Positions 9,192 to 19,535 are shown, counted from the stretch's first letter. The stretch: DNA of 64,000 nucleotides from Streptomyces tsukubensis (GCF_009296025.1 NZ_CP045178.1:3596001-3660000), one strand, 5' to 3'. Notes: a model not told the origin generated them from the letters alone. Made by a program: numbers and translations.

Positions 9192-9539
9192 GTGTCCGTA
9201 CGCCGTGTCGTCCCGAACATTCGCTCCTCCGAACAGGCCAGAAGCCGGGACTTCTACGGGCTGCTCGGCTTTGAGGAGGTCATGGATCTCGGGTGGGTCA
9301 TGACGTTGGCGTCGCCCGAGCAGCCCGCCGAGCAGATCAGCGTCGTCTCGCAGGACGCGAGCGCCCCCGTACACCCGGATCTGAGTGTGGAGGTCGACGA
9401 TGTGGACGCGGTCCACGCGGCCGTCGTAGCGGCCGGGGCCGATGTCGTCTTCCCGCCAAGGGACGAGGAGTGGGGCGTGCGGCGTTTCTTCGTACGGGAC
9501 CCCGACGGAACCGTCGTCAACGTGTTGAGCCACCGTTAG
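9192..9539 (+). CDS. VOC-family (glyoxalase/bleomycin-resistance-like) protein
   Basis: 115 aa, a single vicinal-oxygen-chelate domain. It begins V-R-R-V-V-P-N-I-R-S-S-E with two beta-alpha-beta modules and ends with the family's F-F-V-R-D-P-D-G-T-V-V-N-V. GTG at 9192 follows ACGGAGG by a good spacing. The substrate is not predictable: members include dioxygenases, isomerases, and proteins binding bleomycin- or fosfomycin-type drugs. It diverges from the catabolic operon, which may put it under the same regulator, but it has no clear role in that pathway. Confidence 0.85.
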   Translation: MSVRRVVPNIRSSEQARSRDFYGLLGFEEVMDLGWVMTLASPEQPAEQISVVSQDASAPVHPDLSVEVDDVDAVHAAVVAAGADVVFPPRDEEWGVRRFFVRDPDGTVVNVLSHR

Positions 9540-9646
9540 CTTCGACGCCCGTCATGGGGTCGTCGCATCGCGCGGGCGTAGCCATCGCGCGGCCGCCGCA
9601 CGGTCATTACCCGGCGCGCGCCCGCCCCTGAATCCCGAACCATGGA

Positions 9647-9677
9647 CTGGAGGGGCTGGAGGGGCTGGAGGGGCTGG
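9647..9677. repeat. 10-bp tandem repeat (CTGGAGGGG-rich)
   Basis: About three copies of CTGGAGGGGC lie between the VOC and EamA genes, which end toward each other. The 179-bp gap holds no gene. Confidence 0.7.
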
Positions 9678-9718
9678 GCGCCGCCGGGGACGGCACGCGC
9701 GAGGACGGCCCCCGTCCC

Positions 9719-10717
9719 TCACCCCCGCTGTTCGCGGCGCTTGCGCGCCTGTGTCCCCACCGCTCCGATGCTCGCCGCGATGACCAGGGCGATCGCTCCC
9801 GCCTGGATCGCGCTCAGCGCCTGGTTGAGGACGAGGAAGCCCGCGATGGCGGCGATGGCCGGCTCCAGGCTCATCAGGACCGCGAAGGTGGGGGCGGGCA
9901 GGCGGCGGAGGGCGATGAGTTCGAGGGTGTAGGGCAGTACGGACGAGAGGACGGCGACCGCCGCGCCGAGGCCGAGAGTGCTCGGCACCAGTAGCGCCGA
10001 TCCCGCGCTCGTGATGCCCAGGGGCAGGATCAGCAGGGCGGCCACGCCCATCGCGAGGGCCAGCCCGTCGGCCTGCGGGAAGCGGCGCCCCGTACGGGCG
10101 CTGAAGACGATGTACGTCGCCCACATCACCCCGGCGGCCAGCGCGAACGCCACCCCCACCGGGTCGATCTCCTCCACACCTCCACCGCTGAGCAGGAACA
10201 CCCCGCACAGCGCCAGCACCGCCCACAGCAGGTTGAGGAGGCGGCGCGAGGCCACCACGGAGAGGACGAGCGGGCCGAGGACTTCGAGGGTCACCGCGAC
10301 GCCCAGCGGAATGCGGGCGGCTGCCTGGTAGAAGAGGCCGTTCATCGCCGCCATCGCGACACCGAAGGCGATGACGGTGCCCCAGTCGGCGCGGGCATGA
10401 CCGCGCAGCTTCGGGCGGCAGACGACGAGCATGACCACCGCGGCGCAGGCCAGCCGGATCGTGACCACTCCGAGCGCCCCGGTCCTCGGCATCAGCCCCA
10501 CGGCGAGCGCACCACCGAACTGGACGGAGACGCAGCCGGCCAGGACCAACCCGACCGGGCCGAGGGCACCGCCCGAGCCCCGTCGGCCGCGGCCGGGTTC
10601 CGGCAGCGCCCCCACAGCCTCCGGCTGGGAGACCGCCGCGCCCGCCGCCGTCTCCGTCATCGCGGCATCCGCCGCTCCGGTCGCCCTCTTCACCGATCCG
10701 CCGCGCGAGACCTTCAC
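9719..10717 (-). CDS. EamA-family (DMT superfamily) transporter
   Basis: 332 aa with about ten predicted membrane helices arranged as two EamA repeats. The second repeat opens near G-V-A-F-A-L-A-A-G-V-M-W-A-T-Y, and the P-L-G-V-A-V-T-L-E-V-L-G-P-L loop is typical of RhtA-like amino-acid or drug exporters. The GTG at 10717 is preceded by GAGAGGAG with six-base spacing. The gene diverges from a LysR regulator whose upstream DNA holds a palindrome, a common pairing in which the regulator controls the exporter. The substrate is unknown. Confidence 0.9.
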   Translation of the reverse strand: MKVSRGGSVKRATGAADAAMTETAAGAAVSQPEAVGALPEPGRGRRGSGGALGPVGLVLAGCVSVQFGGALAVGLMPRTGALGVVTIRLACAAVVMLVVCRPKLRGHARADWGTVIAFGVAMAAMNGLFYQAAARIPLGVAVTLEVLGPLVLSVVASRRLLNLLWAVLALCGVFLLSGGGVEEIDPVGVAFALAAGVMWATYIVFSARTGRRFPQADGLALAMGVAALLILPLGITSAGSALLVPSTLGLGAAVAVLSSVLPYTLELIALRRLPAPTFAVLMSLEPAIAAIAGFLVLNQALSAIQAGAIALVIAASIGAVGTQARKRREQRG

Positions 10718-10744
10718 TTCCGCTCCTCTCCCCTACTGACCCCT

Positions 10745-10802
10745 ACTGGCCCCTGCCGGCCCTGCTGGCCCTGCCGGCTCCCGCCGGCTCCTGCTGGCCC
10801 CT
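10745..10802. repeat. CTGCTGGCCCTG/CCGGCTCC degenerate repeats
   Basis: Imperfect reiterations of CTG-CCGGC-type words immediately upstream of the EamA gene. No protein assignment is credible here. Confidence 0.5.
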
Positions 10803-10890
10803 GAGGACCCTGCTGACTCTCCGATCCTTGCGACCGGCCTCCGCTACGCCCTCCTCGGACCGCCTCGCACCGCCCCGCCTCGCCCCGACC

Positions 10891-10952
10891 ACTTCAGACC
10901 ACTTCAGACCTCTGCGGACCGCTGCGGACCGCTGCGGACCGCTGCGGACCGC
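10891..10952. repeat. Decamer tandem array in the EamA-LysR intergenic region
   Basis: Six consecutive 10-bp units: two ACTTCAGACC, one TCTGCGGACC, three GCTGCGGACC. The period is near one helical turn. The array lies in the 474-bp gap (10718-11191) between the divergent exporter and LysR genes; apart from this array, the repeat at 10745-10802 and the palindrome at 11166 I see no gene there. Confidence 0.75.
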
Positions 10953-11165
10953 AGGCAACGCCAATACCGGTCCCCCGCAGACGCCGATCCACCGGATCCA
11001 CCGGATCCACCAGTACAACAAAATGCACTTGCGCGTACCTCCCAGTGAACCACTCGGTGAATCCCGCCGCGCTTCCGCGTCCAGATCCGCATCCGGATCC
11101 GTCGCACGCTACGACCTCACGGCCGCCGCGTGAAATGTCGATCGCGCTCCTCTTATGTCCGGGAC

Positions 11166-11182
11166 GCATAAGCGCCTTATGC
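11166..11182. promoter_or_regulatory. LysR-type operator candidate
   Basis: A perfect inverted repeat GCATAAG-CGC-CTTATGC ends 9 bp before the LysR start codon, with another CTTATG word just upstream. It contains the T-N11-A layout expected for LysR proteins and would suit autoregulation plus control of the divergent exporter. Confidence 0.7.
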
Positions 11183-11191
11183 TCCGGAGAC

Positions 11192-12151
11192 ATGACCACC
11201 CCGAGTGCGAGTTCCCCGAGCGCCAGCTCCCCGAGTGCTAGCTCCCCGAGCGCCAGCGCCCCGCGAGGGAGCAACCCACGAGGGAGCACCCCACGCGATG
11301 TCGAGCTGCGGCATCTGCGCTGTTTCCTCGCCGTGTCCGAGGAGGGCAGTGTGACCGGAGCCGCGGTCAGGCTGCGGCTGACCCAGCCCGCCGTCTCCCG
11401 AGCCCTGGCCGCGCTGGAGCAGGCCTTGGCCGTACGGCTGGTGGACCGTTCCACGCACCACCTCGAACTCACCGCGGAGGGGGAGACCTTCCGGCCGAAG
11501 GCGGAGAGGGCCGTGGCCGCCTTCGAGGAGGCCCTCGACTCGGTCCGCGAGGTCCACCGCCCGCTGCGTCTCGGGCACGCGTGGTCGGCGGCCGGACGGT
11601 CCACCACGCGGCTGCTGCGCCACTGGGCGTGGGAACACCCCGACGTACCGTTGGAACTCCTACGAGTCGACGATCGCACGGCCGGACTGACCAGGGGTTC
11701 TGTCGACGCAGCACTGCTGAGGGGCGATGTGGGAACGCCTGGCCTGCTGACCGAGACGCTGTACACCGAACCGAGGGTCGCGGCCGTCCCCGCGGACAGT
11801 CCGCTGGCCGGGCGCGAGGAGATCACGCTCGCGGATCTGCGGACGTACACCATCGCGCTCAACACGATCTCGGGCAGTACGACACCCGCGTTGTGGCCCG
11901 CCGGGGAGCGTCCGACCGGCACGCTCACGGTGGGCAACACCGACGACTGGCTCGCCGCCATCGCCGCCGGGCGCGCGGTCGGCGTCACCGCCAGCGCGAC
12001 CGCGGGCATGCATCCGAACCCCGGTGTGGTCTACGTGCCGCTGGCCGACGCGCCGCCGCTCCCCGTGGTCCTCGCCTGGCGCGACGGCCACGCCCACCCG
12101 GCCGTACGGGATCTGGTGGCGCTCGCGCGGCGCGTCGTCGGGGAGCCCTGA
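11192..12151 (+). CDS. LysR-family transcriptional regulator
   Basis: 319 aa from ATG 11192, which has CCGGAGAC directly upstream; an upstream in-frame ATG at 11045 would add a non-conserved leader. After about 30 residues of Ser/Ala/Pro repeats (15-bp DNA repeats encode S-A-S-S-P), the winged helix-turn-helix begins at V-E-L-R-H-L-R-C-F-L-A-V and includes L-R-L-T-Q-P-A-V-S-R-A-L. The C-terminal part is a periplasmic-binding-like effector domain. It probably senses the substrate of the divergent EamA exporter. Confidence 0.9.
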   Translation: MTTPSASSPSASSPSASSPSASAPRGSNPRGSTPRDVELRHLRCFLAVSEEGSVTGAAVRLRLTQPAVSRALAALEQALAVRLVDRSTHHLELTAEGETFRPKAERAVAAFEEALDSVREVHRPLRLGHAWSAAGRSTTRLLRHWAWEHPDVPLELLRVDDRTAGLTRGSVDAALLRGDVGTPGLLTETLYTEPRVAAVPADSPLAGREEITLADLRTYTIALNTISGSTTPALWPAGERPTGTLTVGNTDDWLAAIAAGRAVGVTASATAGMHPNPGVVYVPLADAPPLPVVLAWRDGHAHPAVRDLVALARRVVGEP

Positions 12152-12159
12152 CGCGACCG

Positions 12160-12312
12160 CGCGGTCCGATCGCGCGGTTCGACGACATGACCCGCTCAGT
12201 CGGTCCGGCGTCACGATCCGATCGCCCGGTCCGACGACACGACCCGATCGCCCGATCCGACGACGAGACCCGTTCACTCGGTCCGGCGACACGACCAGAT
12301 CGCCGCTCCGGC
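12160..12312. repeat. Degenerate ~27-bp repeats after the LysR gene
   Basis: Several imperfect copies of GATCGCCCGGTCCGACGACA-type units fill the 247-bp gap between the LysR gene and the convergent FAD oxidoreductase. No gene or clear terminator was recognised there. Confidence 0.65.
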
Positions 12313-12398
12313 CGTACGAACCGACCGGGCCGCCAGCCTGGTTACGCCTCCGTCAGACCAGCCCCCTGATCCGCGTCCGGCCACCCGTCACGCCCACC

Positions 12399-15300
12399 TC
12401 ACGCCCCCTCACTCGCCCCCCGCTCCCGCACCGCCCGATCCGCACGATCCGCCCGATCGTGCTCCGCCCGCTGCCCCGTCTTCTCGTCCAACGCCCGCGC
12501 CAGCACCTCAGCGAGATGGAGCGCGGGCCTGCCGTCCCCGAGTTGCGCGAGTTGGGTACGGCACGAGTAGCCGTCGGCCAGGATCACCGCGTTGTCGGGG
12601 GCCTCGCGTACCGAGGGCAGGAGTTGTTCCTCGGCGCAGGCCACGGAGACGTCGTAGTGGCCCTTCTCGAAACCGAAGTTGCCCGCGAGGCCGCAGCAGC
12701 CGCCACTCAGTCCGCCGTCGAGCCCCGCCCGTTCGCGCAGCCGCCGCTCCGGCCCGTCCCCCAGGACGGCGTGCTGGTGGCAGTGGGTCTGGCCGACCAC
12801 AGGGCGGTTCACGGCAGGCGGCTCCCAGCCGGGCTTCGCTCGCGCCTCAAGGACCTGCGCGAACGTCATGACCCTGTCGGCGAGGCGCCGCGCCCTCGGG
12901 TCGTCGGGCAACAGCTCGGGCAGGTCGGTCCTGAGCGCGGCGGCGCAACTCGGCTCCAACACGACGAACGGCAATGGCAATGGCACCGACGCCGACGCCG
13001 ACGCCGACGCTGACACCGATGCCGACGCCGACGCCGACGCTGACACCGATGCCGATGCCGATGCCGACACAGGGAGATCTTCGGTCCCCTTCGTCCCCCC
13101 AGCCACGTCCCCAAGCTCCCCCTCCAGCCGGTCAAGGGTGCGTCGCATCACCGCCCGCGCCGCATCGAGCCGCCCCGTGGAGACATAGGTGAGCCCGCAG
13201 CAGACCTCCTCGCCGCCAGCCGGCAGGACGCCCACGAGACCGGCGTCGTCGAGTACGCGCCTGGCCGCCCGGCCGACCTCGGGCGAGAGGTGATTGGTGA
13301 AGGTGTCGGGCCACAGGTACACGGCCCTCCCGTCGGCCGCCGCCTGCCCAGCGGCCTGTCGCGCGGCCCGCCCAGCGGCGCGCCTGGCCGCGCGTCCCCG
13401 TGGCGCCCACGTCCGGGCGGCCACCTCCGGAATGTCACGCTCCGGGGCGATGCCCGCCAGCCGTTTGGCGAGCGAGGCGAGGGGTTTCACCCGGGCGGCG
13501 GCGTTCAGCGCGCCCGCGAACGGCGCTGCCAGCCGCAGCCACTGCGGGAGCCCGCCCAGCGCGTAGTGGGCGGCCGGGCGGAGGCGGCCCGCGTAGTGGT
13601 GGTGCAGGAACTCCGCCTTGTAGGTGGCCATGTCGACGCCGACCGGGCAGTCCGAACGGCAGCCCTTGCACGAGAGGCAGAGGTCGAGCGCGTCCCGCAC
13701 CTCGGTGGAGCGCCACCCGTCGGTGACGACCTCGCCGGCCAGCATCTCGTGCAGCAGCCGCGCCCGTCCCCGCGTGGAGTGCGCCTCCTCGCCCGTGGCC
13801 CGGAACGACGGGCACATGACACCGTCGCCGCCGCCCACAGGCGCGGTCTCCCGGCACTTGGCGACGCCCACGCAACGGCGTACCGCGGCCGAGAAGTCAC
13901 CGTTGTCGTGCGGATAGCCGAAGGCCACGTCGACGGGCCCGCGCGGCAGGACGTCGAAGCGGAGGTTCTCGTCGAGGCGGGCGGGGCGTACGAGCATGCC
14001 GGGGTTGAGCAGATCGTCGGGGTCCCAGACGGACTTGACCTGTTCGAAGACCTTGATGAGTTCGGGCCCGTACATCTTGGGCAGCAGTTCGGCGCGGGCC
14101 TGTCCGTCGCCGTGCTCGCCGGAGAGTGAACCGCCGTGCGCGACGACGAGGCCCGCCAGTTCCTCGGAGAAGCGCCGGAACCCGGCCACGCCCTCCTTGC
14201 TCATGAGGTCGAAGTCGATACGTACGTGGATGCAGCCGTCGCCGAAGTGCCCGTACGGCGTACCGCGCAGACCGTGCTGGGTGAGCAGTTGCCTGAAGTC
14301 GCGCAGATAGGGGCCGAGCCGGGCGGGCGGCACCGCGCAGTCCTCCCAGCCCGGCCAGGCCTCCGAGCCGTCCGGCATGCGCGTCGCGGTGCCGGAGGCG
14401 TCATCGCGTACGCGCCACAGCGCACGCGTCCGTGCCGGGTCGGTGACGACCAGTGCGTCAAGTACGTCAGCCGCGGCCACGACGGCGTCAGCGTTCGCCC
14501 GCGCCTGAGCGGGCGAGTCGCCCCCGGTCTCCACGAAGAGCCAGGCCCCGCCGCGGGGCAGTTCGGCAGTGGAACGTACGAGGTCGGAGGCCATGCCCTC
14601 GACGGTGAGCGGGCCGAGCGGCAGCAGTCCCGCCGCGGCTTCGGCGGCGGCGCTCTCGTCGGCGTAGCCGAGTACGGCGAGCGCGCGGGCGTGCGGCGCC
14701 TCGACCAGGCGCACGGTGGCTTCGGTGAGTACGCCCAGGGTGCCTTCCGTGCCACAGAAGAACCGGGCGAGGTCGGTGCCGTTCTCCGGCAGCAGGGCGT
14801 CGACCGCGTAGCCGGAGATACGGCGTGGAAGGTCGGGGAATCCGGTGCGCAGCGGTGCCAGATGTCCCTCGACCACCTCGCGCAGCCCGCCGGGGGCCCC
14901 GTCCCAGCCCCTGCCGAGGAGGTGGGACTCGCCGTCCGGGGTGAGGACGTCGAGGGTGTGCACGTTGTCGGCGGTGGTGCCCCAGGCGACGGAGTGGGAA
15001 CCGCAGGAGTTGTTGCCGATCATGCCGCCGAGGGTGCAGCGCGCGTGTGTCGAGGGGTCGGGGCCGAAGGTCAGTCCGTGCGGCGCGGCGGCTGCGCGCA
15101 GGGTGTCGAGTACGACGCCCGGCTGAACGCGGGCGGTGCGTGCCTCCGGGTCGAGGGCGAGGATGGCGCGCATGTGGCGGGTGAAGTCGAGTACGACGCC
15201 GGTCCCGGTGGCCTGCCCCGCGATGGACGTTCCCGCGCCGCGCGCGACCACGGGGACACCGCTGTCCCGACAGACGCGCAGGACCGCGCTCACGTCGTCG

Positions 15301-15509
15301 GCATCGCGAGGGGAGACGACGCCGAGCGGCACTCTCCGGTAGTTGGAGGCGTCCATGGTGGTCAGGGCACGGGCGGTGACGGAGAAGTCGATGTCCGCGT
15401 CGGTGGCGGCACGCAGCGCGCTTTCGAGTTCCGCGGGAGCGGCGGGCCTCTCTGCGGCACGGCGCGTGGCCGTGACACCGGCGTCCTGGATATCCACGAA
15501 GTCAGCCAT
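12399..15509 (-). CDS. FAD-linked oxidase fused to 4Fe-4S/CCG-domain oxidoreductase
   Basis: 1036 aa from ATG 15509 (M-A-D-F-V-D-I-Q). In-frame starts further up (15563, 15869) would add non-conserved or repeat-encoded residues. Domain order: PCMH-type FAD-binding domain (A-R-G-A-G-T-S-I-A-G-Q), FAD-oxidase C-terminal domain with G-E-H-G-D-G-Q-A-R, a ferredoxin-like segment with C-L-S-C-K-G-C-R-S-D-C-P, then GlpC-like cysteine-rich domains ending G-G-C-C-G-L-A-G-N-F-G-F. Such fusions are D-lactate/glycolate-type dehydrogenases feeding electrons to the quinone pool; the substrate is not known. A Ser-Ala-Val tract (DNA at 12985-13068) interrupts the protein before the last cysteine domain. Confidence 0.88.
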   Translation of the reverse strand: MADFVDIQDAGVTATRRAAERPAAPAELESALRAATDADIDFSVTARALTTMDASNYRRVPLGVVSPRDADDVSAVLRVCRDSGVPVVARGAGTSIAGQATGTGVVLDFTRHMRAILALDPEARTARVQPGVVLDTLRAAAAPHGLTFGPDPSTHARCTLGGMIGNNSCGSHSVAWGTTADNVHTLDVLTPDGESHLLGRGWDGAPGGLREVVEGHLAPLRTGFPDLPRRISGYAVDALLPENGTDLARFFCGTEGTLGVLTEATVRLVEAPHARALAVLGYADESAAAEAAAGLLPLGPLTVEGMASDLVRSTAELPRGGAWLFVETGGDSPAQARANADAVVAAADVLDALVVTDPARTRALWRVRDDASGTATRMPDGSEAWPGWEDCAVPPARLGPYLRDFRQLLTQHGLRGTPYGHFGDGCIHVRIDFDLMSKEGVAGFRRFSEELAGLVVAHGGSLSGEHGDGQARAELLPKMYGPELIKVFEQVKSVWDPDDLLNPGMLVRPARLDENLRFDVLPRGPVDVAFGYPHDNGDFSAAVRRCVGVAKCRETAPVGGGDGVMCPSFRATGEEAHSTRGRARLLHEMLAGEVVTDGWRSTEVRDALDLCLSCKGCRSDCPVGVDMATYKAEFLHHHYAGRLRPAAHYALGGLPQWLRLAAPFAGALNAAARVKPLASLAKRLAGIAPERDIPEVAARTWAPRGRAARRAAGRAARQAAGQAAADGRAVYLWPDTFTNHLSPEVGRAARRVLDDAGLVGVLPAGGEEVCCGLTYVSTGRLDAARAVMRRTLDRLEGELGDVAGGTKGTEDLPVSASASASVSASASASASVSASASASASVPLPLPFVVLEPSCAAALRTDLPELLPDDPRARRLADRVMTFAQVLEARAKPGWEPPAVNRPVVGQTHCHQHAVLGDGPERRLRERAGLDGGLSGGCCGLAGNFGFEKGHYDVSVACAEEQLLPSVREAPDNAVILADGYSCRTQLAQLGDGRPALHLAEVLARALDEKTGQRAEHDRADRADRAVRERGASEGA
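12985..13068. repeat. In-frame 30-bp duplication coding a Ser/Ala/Val tract
   Basis: The blocks 12991-13020 and 13021-13050 are identical, followed by further GCCGAT/GCCGAC hexamers. Read on the minus strand they encode alternating Ser-Ala-Ser-Val inside the FAD/Fe-S oxidoreductase, probably a flexible linker grown by slippage. Confidence 0.9.
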
Positions 15510-15674
15510 GTTCCCCAGGAGACCACGGGCTTGGGCGGAGAATCCCTCGGTCGTGGCAACCATGGCGACCGCGGCGGCCCGGCGGTGACGAGCGTGGCCC
15601 GTTCCCTGAGCTACGCCGCCCCGTCTCCACCAGCGATCCCCGCCTCCGGGCAACCCTTTGGAGGTAACCACGAA

Positions 15675-17038
<1,364 letters not shown>

Positions 17039-17206
17039 GCGCGCAACCGTCAACGCCCGCGTATGCGTCAGCGCGCAACCGTCAACGCGCGTGTGCGTCA
17101 GCGCGCAACCGTCAACGCCCGCGTGTGCGTCAGCGCGTAATCGTCAACGCCCGCGTGTGCGTCAGCGCGTAATCGTCAACGCCCGCGTGTGCGTCAGCGC
17201 GTAACC
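17039..17206. repeat. Five-copy ~32-bp direct repeat after serC
   Basis: Units at 17039-17070, 17071-17100 (30 bp), 17101-17132, 17133-17164 and 17165-17196, plus a partial copy. Each starts GCGCGCAACC or GCGCGTAA and ends GTGTGCGTCA. There are no spacers between units, so this is a tandem repeat and not CRISPR. It starts directly after the serC stop codon. Confidence 0.95.
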
Positions 17207-17214
17207 ATATGGAG

Positions 17215-17240
17215 CGCCCGGCCGTATCTTCGGCCGGGCG
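17215..17240. terminator. Bidirectional intrinsic terminator
   Basis: A perfect 10-bp stem CGCCCGGCCG/CGGCCGGGCG with a 6-nt loop (TATCTT) lies between serC and the convergent secreted-protein gene. It can serve both. Confidence 0.85.
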
Positions 17241-17252
17241 TTCCGCATGCGG

Positions 17253-18290
17253 TCACTTCCTGCGCAGCAGCCGCTTCAGCCCGAAGATGACAGCGATGCC
17301 GCAGGCCAGGGCGATGGCGACCATCTTGTAGTTGGGGTCGCTGTCGGAGCCCGCCCCGGAACCGGAGGCTCCGCCGTTCTGGCCGTCGGAGGACCCGGTG
17401 GATCCGGACGGTTTGGGCGCGTTCTCCACCGCCATCGGCTCGACCTGGCTGTTGACGCCCTCCGAGCCGTACATCAGCGTCGTACCGTCCGGGGTGTACG
17501 TCATCGACTCGCCCTGCCGTTGCAGCGGGACACTGATCCGGCCCTGGGCCTTGGGGTGCCCGTCGTTCCAGGCGTACGACTCACCGCCGAAGTAGCCGCG
17601 CAGGGAGAGCTGCCTGCCGTCGGGGGAGAACGCGCCGTCGGTGACCCACAGGTCGATGCCGGAGACCTTCTTGAAGATGTTGGTGCCGGAGGCGGACAGG
17701 GTGTTGGGCCCCTCGTACAGCTCGCCGCCCTTCTCCTTCTTCGACGCGATGTAGACCCGCCCGGTCTTCGGGTGCACCATCAGGGCCTCGGCGTTGCGCG
17801 GTCCGCCCTCGTACTGAACGGTGAACTGGGTGGCCCGCACGGTCTGGTCACCCAGCCGCTTCGGCTCGGGGAAGCGGTAGATCCACACGTGCGGCCAGGT
17901 ACCGCCGAGGTTGTCGCCGATGTCACCGACGTAGATCTGGTTGTCGGGGCCGATCGAGATGGCCTCCACATCGCGCGGTGAGCCGATGCCGCTCAGCGTG
18001 ACCGTGGCGACGGTCCTGCCGGTCCTGGAGTCGACGGCGTAGACGTACGGGCCGTCGTCGCTGTCGTTGTGCGTCCAGTAGACGCCCGGGTGGGCCCGGC
18101 TCGCGGCGAGGCCGCTGGACTCGGTGATCCGGGGGTCCTTGATGGTGAACCCCTCATGGCTGTCGGCGGCTGCGGCGAGCGGGGCTGAGCCAAGGAGGAA
18201 CAGCAGGGCGGCGGCGAGGGCGCCGACAACGCCCAGGCCACCGGGGGCGAGCCTGGCGGGCGACGGCAACGGGCGTGAGCGCATGCCCAT
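17253..18290 (-). CDS. Secreted, C-terminally membrane-anchored beta-propeller-like protein
   Basis: About 345 aa from ATG 18290 (or 18284). The N-terminal signal peptide has the hydrophobic run G-V-V-G-A-L-A-A-A-L-L-F-L-L-G-S-A and a likely cleavage after A-A-A-A. The ectodomain has repeated strands such as V-Y-A-V-D-S-R-T-G-R-T-V and V-Y-I-A-S-K-K-E-K-G-G, suggesting a propeller of the SMP-30/WD type. A Ser/Gly-rich stalk is followed by one membrane helix and a basic R-R-K end. No LPXTG sorting signal is present. Function unknown; it converges with serC. Confidence 0.72.
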   Translation of the reverse strand: MGMRSRPLPSPARLAPGGLGVVGALAAALLFLLGSAPLAAAADSHEGFTIKDPRITESSGLAASRAHPGVYWTHNDSDDGPYVYAVDSRTGRTVATVTLSGIGSPRDVEAISIGPDNQIYVGDIGDNLGGTWPHVWIYRFPEPKRLGDQTVRATQFTVQYEGGPRNAEALMVHPKTGRVYIASKKEKGGELYEGPNTLSASGTNIFKKVSGIDLWVTDGAFSPDGRQLSLRGYFGGESYAWNDGHPKAQGRISVPLQRQGESMTYTPDGTTLMYGSEGVNSQVEPMAVENAPKPSGSTGSSDGQNGGASGSGAGSDSDPNYKMVAIALACGIAVIFGLKRLLRRK

Positions 18291-18469
18291 AGTGTCGCAA
18301 GCGCTCACCCACCCACCGTGACACCGCCCCATCGGACGGCCCCCGGTCCTGTCGGCGGCCCGTGCGTGTGACGGCCCCGCCCCACCGTCGCCCCCTCTCC
18401 CCCGTCCTCTCCCCCGCCCGCCGTCCGGCCGGGTGACGGCCGGGGCCCGTGATCCAGGATGATGGCCGT

Positions 18470-19204
18470 ATGCGATTCCTCTTCGTCGGCGACAGCCAGA
18501 CCATCGGCCGGGCCGGCGACTACACCTGGCGCTACTGGATGTGGCTCCACCTGAACGCCACCTTCGGCGGCCCCTACAAGATCGTCGGGCCGCGCAGCGA
18601 GCTGTACGACACGGTGGCCGACGCCCCGGTGTCGCAGGAGTACGCCGACCCGGACTTCCCGGCGAAGGCCAGGAAGCACCTCGCCGGGTGGGGGGAGGGC
18701 TGGCAGCACATGGCCCCGCTGATCCGTACCGCCGTCGTGTCCTCGAAGGCGGATGTGCTGCTGGTCGCGCTCGGCCTGATCGACCTCGGCTTCTACACGG
18801 ACAGCGGCCAGACAGCCGTCAACGTCCGGGAGTTCATCGCGGAGGCCCGTACCGCCAATCCGGCGATACGCATCGCCGTCCTGCCCGTCATACCCAACAC
18901 ACGGGCCCTGTCGGACGAGCCGTTCGCCGCGGAGGTCGACCGTTTCAACGAGCTGCTCGCCAAAGCGGTGGCCGACCTCGGTAGCGAAGGCTCGCCGCTG
19001 CTGCTCACCTCGCCACCCGAGGAGTACGACCTCCACACCGACACCTACGACGGCACGCACCCCGGCCCCTCGGGCGAACGCAAGATAGCGGCGGCCTTCG
19101 CGACCGCCATGCACCAGGCGTGGGACATCGGCGAGCCCTGGCCGGAAGGCGCGGGCTATGCGGGCCGCGCGGGCGCCGTGCAGCAGCGTATGGAGACCGT
19201 CTGA
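18470..19204 (+). CDS. SGNH/GDSL-type hydrolase
   Basis: 244 aa from ATG 18470 with AGGA upstream; GTG 18449 is a possible alternative. Block I is F-V-G-D-S-Q-T-I-G with the nucleophile serine, and block V is Y-D-G-T-H-P-G-P-S-G with the Asp/His pair. The middle L-G-L-I-D-L-G replaces the usual G-x-N-D block, so the oxyanion asparagine may be missing or displaced. No signal peptide is seen, so it is probably cytoplasmic. The likely role is an esterase or acyl hydrolase; substrate unknown. Confidence 0.82.
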   Translation: MRFLFVGDSQTIGRAGDYTWRYWMWLHLNATFGGPYKIVGPRSELYDTVADAPVSQEYADPDFPAKARKHLAGWGEGWQHMAPLIRTAVVSSKADVLLVALGLIDLGFYTDSGQTAVNVREFIAEARTANPAIRIAVLPVIPNTRALSDEPFAAEVDRFNELLAKAVADLGSEGSPLLLTSPPEEYDLHTDTYDGTHPGPSGERKIAAAFATAMHQAWDIGEPWPEGAGYAGRAGAVQQRMETV

Positions 19205-19263
19205 TCCCTCGTTCCACCGCTGCTCGACGGTGGCGAACCAACCGACCGGCCCCCTGAAGGGCT

Positions 19264-19535
19264 TCAGAACAGCGGCTTCGGGCCCAGCCGGCCATGTCCG
19301 ACCGCTTGCCCGTCGGACGCGAGCGGCCGCACTCCACCGGCGTGGATTCGGCGATCCAGTGGTTGTCGAACCAGAAGGCCGTGTCGGTGGCCGGCAGCCG
19401 TATCGCCGTCTTGACCAGCGGCAGCACGGCCCGCAGCCGTCCCAATACTGACAGTGGGTCCGGGAACGCGGACAGGGCGTCCAAGATCATTGTGTGGCGA
19501 ATGAGCCGGACGCCCTGCTGACCGAACTCGTCTAG
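19264..19535 (-). pseudogene. IS982-family transposase remnant
   Basis: On the reverse strand the translation R-L-R-A-V-L-P-L-V-K-T-A-I-R-L is followed by W-I-A-E-S-T-P-V-E-C-G-R-S-R-P-T and K-R-S-D-M-A-G-W-A. This is the diagnostic DSTPVECGRSR-type DDE core of IS982 transposases. Only about 80 residues remain, with no start codon in a sensible place, no C-terminal catalytic part and no terminal inverted repeats found. It abuts the stop codon of the SDR gene and marks an old insertion or deletion scar. Confidence 0.75.

Noticed and set aside
10743..11021. Small reverse-strand gene in the EamA-LysR gap
   Set aside because: The frame is made of translated decamer repeats and has no ribosome site or domain.
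17039..17206. CRISPR-like series of ~32-bp repeats
   Set aside because: Units are directly adjacent with no unique spacers, and no cas gene is nearby; it is a simple tandem repeat.
17253..18290. Sortase-anchored surface protein
   Set aside because: It has a signal peptide and C-terminal helix with basic tail but no LPXTG or variant motif before the helix.
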